Shown: positions 1-2,926 of the stretch, piece after piece | How positions within the stretch are numbered: the stretch's first letter is position 1 | How the letters are laid out: every line of letters starts with the position of its first letter | Origin: Nanobdellati archaeon | Lineage (GTDB): Archaea > Aenigmatarchaeota > Aenigmatarchaeia > PWEA01 | Direction: 5' to 3' | Length of the DNA: 5,167 nucleotides | Assembly: GCA_022257805.1 (NCBI GenBank) | Contig: JAKOPB010000036.1 | Location: forward strand, 1 to 5,167 | The notes under the pieces: generated by a model | The model's input: only the letters and a program-made list of their open reading frames with translations | Told to the model about the DNA's origin: nothing | The model's database searches: none | Made by a program: the position numbers and the translations under genes

Positions 1-44
1 CACTGAAGGGACTCAAAGAGAGGCTGTAAAAACCTTTTCACATC

Positions 45-65
45 TTTTTTTATTTTTAAAATAAA
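45..65. terminator. AT-rich bidirectional terminator-like stretch
   Basis: A run of seven T (45-51) and one of five T (53-57) lie on the plus strand. An inverted repeat, TTTATTTT / AAAATAAA (49-56 and 58-65), is centred on base 57. T-tracts on the transcribed strand are enough to end transcription in many archaea. Here they would serve the minus-strand gene ending at 81 and any plus-strand gene entering from the left. One reading frame at the left edge ends in TAA at 27-29 and could be the tail of such a gene, but eight codons prove nothing. I see nothing else in bases 1-80. Confidence 0.4.
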
Positions 66-80
66 TATTAAAGAGGTGGG

Positions 81-533
81 TTAGTAGCCGGCGAATATCT
101 CAGCTCCTTCGTACTTCTTTTTGTAATTCGGTGTATCCCTTGTTTCCTTCTCTTCTAGCTTAAGTGCCTCGATGAGATCACTTTTCATTACTGCGTGTCT
201 ACCTGGATTATCTGCAGTCGAATCTCCATCTTTTGTCAGTTCTTCTGCAGTCTTTGTCAGTTCTTGTCTGAAATATCTCCCACTGTCAGGATTTCTTACT
301 ACAACGTTCCATACATCATCCACCTTATCTCCAACCTGTTCATTGAGTTCTTCTCTTACCTCTTCTGGAACACCGACGTATCCACTTTCTGAGTCTTCAG
401 GAGCCTCATATACCTCTTCTAACTCAAGACCTTCGCTTTCATTTAATCCAAAGTAGTTCCTTTCACCAGTCTCTTCATCAACTTTAATTAGAAGACCGTT
501 AACGGGCCCCCTGACATCATAATCGTCTGACAT
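81..533 (-). CDS. Acidic hypothetical protein, 150 residues
   Basis: I do not recognise this protein. It is soluble-looking, with no signal peptide and no membrane segment. It is strongly acidic: I count 39 Asp/Glu against 18 Lys/Arg, a charge pattern typical of salt-adapted archaea. The N-terminal part (about residues 8-60) looks like short beta strands with Gly/Pro turns (RGPVNGLLIKVDEETGER). The middle holds VWNVVVRNPDSGRYFRQEL, which suggests another strand pair. The C-terminal third is more helical and lysine-rich and ends in IFAGY. The ATG at 531-533 is supported by GGTGA (plus-strand 540-544) six bases upstream and by a TATA-like box at 566-574. It is transcribed away from the zinc-ribbon gene at 662. 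A real gene is likely given codon quality and signals; its function is unknown. Confidence 0.8.
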   Translation of the reverse strand: MSDDYDVRGPVNGLLIKVDEETGERNYFGLNESEGLELEEVYEAPEDSESGYVGVPEEVREELNEQVGDKVDDVWNVVVRNPDSGRYFRQELTKTAEELTKDGDSTADNPGRHAVMKSDLIEALKLEEKETRDTPNYKKKYEGAEIFAGY

Positions 534-539
534 TTATTG

Positions 540-574
540 TCACCAACTAGTAATTAACATTCTTACTATTTAAA
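540..574 (-). promoter_or_regulatory. TATA box and ribosome binding site of the acidic protein gene
   Basis: Read on the minus strand, TTTAAATAG (plus-strand 566-574) is a typical archaeal TATA box about 33-41 bases before the ATG at 533. GGTGA (plus-strand 540-544) matches the archaeal anti-Shine-Dalgarno and leaves six bases to the ATG. The spacing fits a short leader of roughly 10-15 bases. Confidence 0.6.
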
Positions 575-619
575 GCTTTGGTTTATTTGTAACCTTTCAG
601 TAGTTATTTGCCCTGATTG

Positions 620-631
620 TTTAAATTATAC
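620..631 (+). promoter_or_regulatory. TATA box of the zinc-ribbon protein gene
   Basis: TTTAAATTATAC lies about 31-42 bases before the ATG at 662. Transcription should start near 650, giving a leader of only about ten bases. No Shine-Dalgarno sequence is visible, so the message is probably leaderless or nearly so. The promoter is divergent from the one at 566-574. Confidence 0.55.
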
Positions 632-661
632 TTTTTAAGTTTTCGGGTCAATTTTTATACA

Positions 662-1030
662 ATGTACAAAGCATGTCGATGCGAAGTGTGTGGCGAAGTC
701 TATCTGGGCACGGAAAAGCCCGATACATGTCCCTTTTGTGGTGCGCATAAACTCCACATGGAGACCATGGAAGAGGGTGAGTTAAGATCTTTGCTTCCGC
801 GTAACTTTGATGTAGAAGACGCGCAGGACAAGGAGGACGATGTCAATCTTTTTGTAGATCTGGACAAGGAAGATCTCCCTGAAATCTCATCCGGTGTAAT
901 GGAGAAGATATTAGAAAGTGCAAAGGACTATGGAATTCTGGAAGCGTATACTGTCTTTGCCGAGGAAGTTTCTACTGAAGCTGCTGATAAGTTTTTTGAA
1001 AAACTCGGAGATCTGGACAAGGATTTATAA
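662..1030 (+). CDS. Rubredoxin-like zinc-ribbon protein, 122 residues
   Basis: The N-terminus carries two CxxC knuckles, C7-x2-C10 (CEVCG) and C23-x2-C26 (CPFCG), spaced like the rubredoxin-type metal site found in the C-terminal domain of rubrerythrins. One metal ion (Fe or Zn) is likely bound by these four cysteines; C5 is an extra cysteine beside the first knuckle. After residue 35 the chain becomes acidic (DVEDAQDKEDD) and then helical to the end. No glutamate/ExxH diiron pattern of the rubrerythrin four-helix domain is seen, so this is not a complete rubrerythrin. A redox or scaffold role is inference only. I chose the ATG at 662 because the TATA box at 620-631 would put the start of transcription downstream of the alternative TTG at 617. 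The stop codon (1028-1030) directly touches the 3' end of the convergent tRNA-Leu gene. Confidence 0.8.
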   Translation: MYKACRCEVCGEVYLGTEKPDTCPFCGAHKLHMETMEEGELRSLLPRNFDVEDAQDKEDDVNLFVDLDKEDLPEISSGVMEKILESAKDYGILEAYTVFAEEVSTEAADKFFEKLGDLDKDL

Positions 1031-1157
1031 TGGTGCGGGGGGCCGGATTCGAACCGACGAAGGCACTAAGCCACTAGGCCCTGAACCTAGCCCCTGTGGT
1101 CAGAATTTGTATGAAAACTTTTCGAAAGTTTTCTTTTGACCGCTTGGGTACCCCCGC
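1031..1157 (-). tRNA. tRNA-Leu(CAG) with D-loop intron
   Basis: The acceptor stem is GCGGGGG (plus-strand 1151-1157) paired with CCCCCGC (1035-1041), followed by discriminator A and an encoded CCA (1031-1033). The anticodon stem CTAGG/CCTAG holds loop TTCAGGG, so the anticodon is CAG (plus-strand 1081-1083), reading CUG. The T arm is GTCGG-TTCGAAT-CCGGC. A long variable arm with GGC/GCC pairing fits the class II shape of leucine tRNAs. The D arm is interrupted: removing 1096-1135 restores CCC-AAGCGGTCAAA-GGG, the usual archaeal tRNA-Leu D arm, and gives a mature length of 84 plus CCA. A TATA box lies at 1183-1191. The gene is convergent with the zinc-ribbon gene, with no base between them. 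Confidence 0.95.
1096..1135 (-). other. 40-base intron in the D loop of tRNA-Leu
   Basis: On the minus strand the exon ends ...GGTCAA and resumes AGGGG.... The exon GGTC pairs with GACC near the intron 3' end (4 bp). This helix is followed by a 3-base bulge AAA on one strand and ACA on the other. A next helix, AGAA/TTCT, stacks directly beyond the AAA bulge. That is the bulge-helix-bulge plan cut by archaeal tRNA endonuclease; cutting after the second base of each bulge yields an exactly canonical D loop. The outer helix is weak, so the motif is of the relaxed type. Inside the intron GAAAACTTT and AAAGTTTTC can form an alternative 9-bp hairpin. Confidence 0.85.
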
Positions 1158-1182
1158 ATGTCAACGGTTTTCTGTGTAGAAG

Positions 1183-1191
1183 TTTATATAA
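1183..1191 (-). promoter_or_regulatory. TATA box of tRNA-Leu
   Basis: Read on the minus strand, TTATATAAA lies 26-34 bases before the mature 5' end at 1157. This is the expected place for an archaeal TATA box driving a tRNA gene, with transcription starting at or just before the tRNA. Confidence 0.7.
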
Positions 1192-1230
1192 TTTGGTTTG
1201 ATGTCAAGTGTTCGACGATTGAGGGAAAAA

Positions 1231-1240
1231 GTTTAAATAC
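1231..1240 (+). promoter_or_regulatory. TATA box of the 88-residue protein gene
   Basis: GTTTAAATAC is preceded by a purine-rich GGGAAAAA that could act as a BRE. It predicts transcription from near 1260 and a leader of about 50 bases before the ATG at 1311. The TTAAATACTT at its core recurs in front of the cold-shock gene (1656-1665). Confidence 0.65.
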
Positions 1241-1310
1241 TTTGAACATAAAGTAACCCTTGGGGCTAAATACAAAAATTTCAATTGTTTTTTGTTGGGG
1301 TGTCTATTAT

Positions 1311-1577
1311 ATGATCTACAAGCACGCATCCGTTGTGAAGATAGAATCAGAAGGCAAAGTCATAGTCAAGCCTGGGAAGCAGAATTCCAAGGTCCGCCTT
1401 AAGGCAGACGTTGTAGAAGTTGATGGAGAGAAGAAGGTGAAAGGAAGAAAGTACGAACTTATAGAAAACATAGAGCTTCCCTATGCCATGACAGATTCGG
1501 AATTTGACTTCTGGAAGAAGAACAACGAGGAAATCAACGAGCTTATAGAGGAAAAGAAGAAGAATATGGTAGCTTAG
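1311..1577 (+). CDS. Hypothetical protein, 88 residues
   Basis: I do not recognise this protein. It begins MIYKHASVVKIES, then alternates short hydrophobic and charged stretches that suggest a small beta-rich fold (KVIVKPGK, VRLKADVVEVDGE). It ends in a lysine/glutamate-rich, probably helical tail (FWKKNNEEINELIEEKKK). It has no cysteine, signal peptide or membrane segment. The ATG at 1311 is preferred over an in-frame TTG at 1260 because GGGGTG (1297-1302) sits eight bases upstream and because the TTG coincides with the expected transcription start. The gene has its own promoter (1231-1240) and a hairpin terminator (1606-1634), so it is probably a single-gene unit. Nucleic-acid binding is conceivable from size and charge but is not shown. 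Confidence 0.75.
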   Translation: MIYKHASVVKIESEGKVIVKPGKQNSKVRLKADVVEVDGEKKVKGRKYELIENIELPYAMTDSEFDFWKKNNEEINELIEEKKKNMVA

Positions 1578-1605
1578 AATTTGTTTCTTCGTGATATTTT
1601 CTGTC

Positions 1606-1640
1606 TGCCATAGGTTGATCTATGGCATTTTTTATTTTCT
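1606..1640 (+). terminator. Hairpin plus T-tract terminator after the 88-residue gene
   Basis: TGCCATAG (1606-1613) and CTATGGCA (1620-1627) form a perfect 8-bp stem with loop GTTGAT. Six T follow directly (1628-1633), then ATTTTCT. This has the shape of a bacterial intrinsic terminator, 28 bases past the stop codon at 1577. It separates the gene from the cold-shock promoter that starts at 1655. Confidence 0.75.
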
Positions 1641-1654
1641 CCGATGGACCAACA

Positions 1655-1695
1655 CTTAAATACTTAGAGATTAAACCCTATCAGCTAGGAGGTGA
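1655..1695 (+). promoter_or_regulatory. TATA box and strong ribosome binding site of the cold-shock gene
   Basis: CTTAAATA (1655-1662) is a TATA box predicting transcription from about 1684. AGGAGGTGA (1687-1695) is a full match to the archaeal anti-Shine-Dalgarno sequence and leaves five bases to the GTG at 1701. The predicted leader is therefore under about 20 bases and has no room for the long structured leader seen in bacterial cold-shock messages. Confidence 0.75.
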
Positions 1696-1700
1696 GTTTT

Positions 1701-1892
1701 GTGAAAGGTACAGTAAAGTTCTTCAATACCCAGAAGAACTACGGCTTCATCGAGCCCGAAGGTGGCGACGATGATCTGTTTGTCCATAGAAGCGATGTCG
1801 AAGAAGGAAATCTTGCTGAAGGAGACGAAGTAGAGTTTGAAACGGAGCAGAGTGAGAAAGGACCGCGAGCCGTAAACGTAAAGAAGATTTAG
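1701..1892 (+). CDS. Cold-shock-domain protein (CspA family), 63 residues
   Basis: This is a single small OB-fold protein that binds single-stranded RNA/DNA and is expected to act as an RNA chaperone in the cytoplasm. It opens MKGTVKFFN, as cold-shock proteins do. RNP1 is KNYGFI (12-17; usual form KGYGFI) and RNP2 is LFVH (26-29). The end, EGDEVEFETEQSEKGPRAVNV, keeps the family's closing strands and the GPRA-x-N signature also seen in haloarchaeal CspA. The surface is acidic (15 Asp/Glu against 8 Lys/Arg). The GTG at 1701 is chosen because the Shine-Dalgarno AGGAGGTGA overlaps the other candidate GTG at 1692, and because the family normally starts at this point. It is monocistronic. Archaeal cspA genes are patchy in distribution; an old transfer from bacteria is generally assumed for the family. 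Confidence 0.93.
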   Translation: MKGTVKFFNTQKNYGFIEPEGGDDDLFVHRSDVEEGNLAEGDEVEFETEQSEKGPRAVNVKKI

Positions 1893-1900
1893 TGAAGTAA

Positions 1901-1957
1901 CTCGTTTCGGTACGAGAACAAATTGGATTCGATTTCTTATTTTATGTTTTTCTTTTC
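1901..1957 (+). terminator. Possible terminator of the cold-shock gene
   Basis: A short hairpin, CTCGT/ACGAG (1901-1905 and 1912-1916) with a six-base loop, begins nine bases past the stop codon. T-rich tracts follow at 1932-1957 (TTTTATGTTTTTCTTTTCT at the end). The stem is only 5 bp, so the T-tracts are the stronger part of this call. The remaining stretch from 1958 to 2002 holds nothing I recognise. Confidence 0.45.
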
Positions 1958-2002
1958 TGGAGCTTTTTCTTTGATTGATGTAGTGCCTAAAAATGAGTAG
2001 CC

Positions 2003-2026
2003 CTATTTTTTGTGAAAAATAAATAG
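2003..2026. terminator. Symmetric AT-rich terminator between cold-shock gene and tRNA-Glu
   Basis: ATTTTT (2005-2010) and AAAAAT (2015-2020) flank loop TGTG, giving T-runs on both strands. CTATTT (2003-2008) and AAATAG (2021-2026) offer an alternative pairing. On the minus strand TTTATTTTTC begins four bases after the tRNA-Glu 3' end, as expected for a tRNA terminator. It could also catch plus-strand read-through from the cold-shock gene. Confidence 0.5.
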
Positions 2027-2137
2027 TGCTCCCGCCGGGATTTGAACCCGGGTCCCGAGCTCGAGAGGCTCGTATCCATGGCCTGGGGCGTACACTTCGT
2101 GCACGTCAACCTTTTGGCCGGACTAGACTACGGGAGC
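2027..2137 (-). tRNA. tRNA-Glu(CTC) with D-loop intron
   Basis: Acceptor stem GCTCCCG (plus-strand 2131-2137) pairs with CGGGAGC (2028-2034), with discriminator A at 2027. CCA is not encoded; the next bases are CT. Anticodon stem CGAGC/GCTCG holds loop CTCTCGA, giving anticodon CTC (plus-strand 2063-2065), which reads GAG. The T arm is CCGGG-TTCAAAT-CCCGG. Removing 2078-2113 restores a D arm GTCT-AGTCCGGCCAA-GGAT, whose loop is the usual archaeal tRNA-Glu loop; mature length is then 75, normal for tRNA-Glu. It follows tRNA-Arg by 40 bases on the same strand with no T-tract between them, so the two are probably made as one precursor. Confidence 0.93.
2078..2113 (-). other. 36-base intron in the D loop of tRNA-Glu
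   Basis: On the minus strand the exon ends ...CCGGCCAA and resumes GGATACGAGC. The exon GGCC (G18, G19 and the next two bases) pairs with a GGCC near the intron end. It is flanked by an A-rich bulge on the 5' side and ATG on the 3' side. The intron core CGTGCAC-GAA-GTGTACG forms a 7-bp hairpin with one G-U pair. The inner helix next to the bulge is imperfect (GG/CC with an extra A), so this is a relaxed bulge-helix-bulge. The main evidence is that excision gives an exactly canonical tRNA. Confidence 0.82.
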
Positions 2138-2177
2138 CCAAATATAGGATGTGATCAGGATCAAATGGGCTTTTTGT

Positions 2178-2257
2178 TGGCGGGCCCGGAGGGATTTGAA
2201 CCCCCGATCTGCTGGTCCGAAGCCAGCCGCCTTGAATCCTGACTAGGCTACGGGCCC
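2178..2257 (-). tRNA. tRNA-Arg(TCG)
   Basis: Acceptor GGGCCCG/CGGGCCC (plus-strand 2251-2257 and 2182-2188) is followed by G73 and an encoded CCA (2178-2180). The D stem is GCCT/AGGC. Anticodon stem GCTGG/CCAGC holds loop CTTCGGA, giving anticodon TCG (plus-strand 2218-2220), which reads CGA. The T arm is GGGGG-TTCAAAT-CCCTC with one G-U pair. The gene has no intron: its D loop (AGTCAGGATTCA) is only slightly longer than usual. A TATA box is at 2275-2285. It lies 78 bases beyond the trmY stop codon on the same strand. Confidence 0.95.
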
Positions 2258-2274
2258 ATAATTGGACTCCTGTG

Positions 2275-2285
2275 TTTTTATATTT
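2275..2285 (-). promoter_or_regulatory. TATA box of the tRNA-Arg/tRNA-Glu unit
   Basis: Read on the minus strand, AAATATAAAAA lies 18-28 bases before the tRNA-Arg 5' end at 2257. It would allow the tRNA pair to be transcribed independently of gatA-gatB-trmY. No second good TATA box at the right distance precedes tRNA-Glu; TATATTT near 2141-2147 is too close to its 5' end. Confidence 0.6.
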
Positions 2286-2335
2286 GTTCCTCTTACAGGA
2301 CCCAACATTTTAAAGTTATTTATTTTTAGACCTAA

Positions 2336-2926
2336 TTAAACTCCTCTTCTGTCAAGTTCGTTGTGTACTATTGATATAGACTGAGAGGAAAAATAGCTTT
2401 CGGGGCCAACCGAAATTCTTTTTGCTCCAAATTTTTCAGCAAACTTCCCGTTTTCAGGGAGTCCGATGTGATCTCCCAGTACAAAAATGTCCTCGCCTCT
2501 GGGTTTTACTTCTCTTATATCGTCTCCTTCTTCTTGTAAAATATAAAGATTCTTATCTTTTCTCTCCTCCAAAAGGTTCCAGAAGCTCTTTCGGGAAATT
2601 TGTATACCTTTATGTGTTTCTAACCAATCTCCTCCGACATCCTTTCTCTGCTTGAGAGTTTTTTTGATCCATATAGATATGTTCCTTTCATCGGGTGAGA
2701 CTCTCTCAAGCTCTCCTCCATCGAATGAGATGGCCAGTGGCGGATCAGGCGGACCGTTTAACGAAAAGACTATTCTACTATCCCTTCTCATATCCCTCGA
2801 CAACCACAGAGCGGAAATAACGCATCTCGCAACCAGATCCATCCTCCCACCACTACCTGGAAGATCTTTGAGAAAGAATTCGGGGGCGGTGGCGCCCTTG
2901 CTTGAATACATTATAAATTCCCGCAT
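2336..2926 (-). CDS. trmY: tRNA (pseudouridine-54 N1)-methyltransferase TrmY, 196 residues
   Basis: TrmY (DUF358/COG1901) is a SPOUT-class, SAM-dependent enzyme. It converts pseudouridine at tRNA position 54 (made by Pus10) to N1-methylpseudouridine, the archaeal counterpart of bacterial ribothymidine 54. The protein follows the M. jannaschii homologue, as I remember it, from end to end: MREFI start, DLPGSGGRMDLVARCV (21-36), NGPPDPPLAISFDG (57-70), VSPDERNISIWIKKTL (76-91), the knot motif GDHIG (151-155) for SAM binding, AKRIS (168-172) and IVHNELD (186-192). Length is normal. The ATG overlaps the gatB stop by one base (TGATG), so it is translationally coupled to gatB. Oddity: where I remember the motif HANHC in the M. 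jannaschii protein, this one has FSSQS, with Ser183 in place of Cys. All three tRNAs in the window have T54, so they are possible substrates. Confidence 0.93.
   Translation of the reverse strand: MREFIMYSSKGATAPEFFLKDLPGSGGRMDLVARCVISALWLSRDMRRDSRIVFSLNGPPDPPLAISFDGGELERVSPDERNISIWIKKTLKQRKDVGGDWLETHKGIQISRKSFWNLLEERKDKNLYILQEEGDDIREVKPRGEDIFVLGDHIGLPENGKFAEKFGAKRISVGPESYFSSQSISIVHNELDRRGV

Noticed and set aside
1..29. C-terminal tail of a plus-strand gene (frame ending TAA at 27-29)
   Set aside because: Only eight codons are visible. The following T-tract fits a gene end, but this is too little to call a gene.
617..661. Upstream TTG start for the zinc-ribbon protein
   Set aside because: The extension overlaps the TATA box and lies before the expected transcription start; the ATG at 662 gives the usual short N-terminus before the first knuckle.
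1096..1135. Insertion of a mobile element or assembly error in tRNA-Leu instead of an intron
   Set aside because: The ends form a bulge-helix-bulge that removes exactly the extra bases, and a second tRNA has the same arrangement at the same site.
918..1139. Plus-strand reading frame of 73 codons running into tRNA-Leu
   Set aside because: It overlaps the zinc-ribbon gene in another frame and then translates the antisense of the tRNA (GGRIRTDEGTKPL is a well-known tRNA artefact).
1260..1310. Upstream TTG start for the 88-residue protein, adding a hydrophobic N-terminus
   Set aside because: The TTG falls at the predicted transcription start, and the ribosome binding site GGGGTG sits in front of the ATG at 1311.
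1692..1700. GTG at 1692 as the start of the cold-shock protein
   Set aside because: This codon is inside the Shine-Dalgarno sequence AGGAGGTGA; the GTG at 1701 has correct spacing and fits the family start.
2027..2137. Split or permuted tRNA gene
   Set aside because: Both exons are present in normal order in one gene, and simple excision restores the full tRNA.
2042..2242. Plus-strand reading frame of 66 codons across both tRNA-Glu and tRNA-Arg
   Set aside because: The sequence AGPEGFEPPICW is the typical spurious translation of antisense tRNA; the two tRNAs explain the region.
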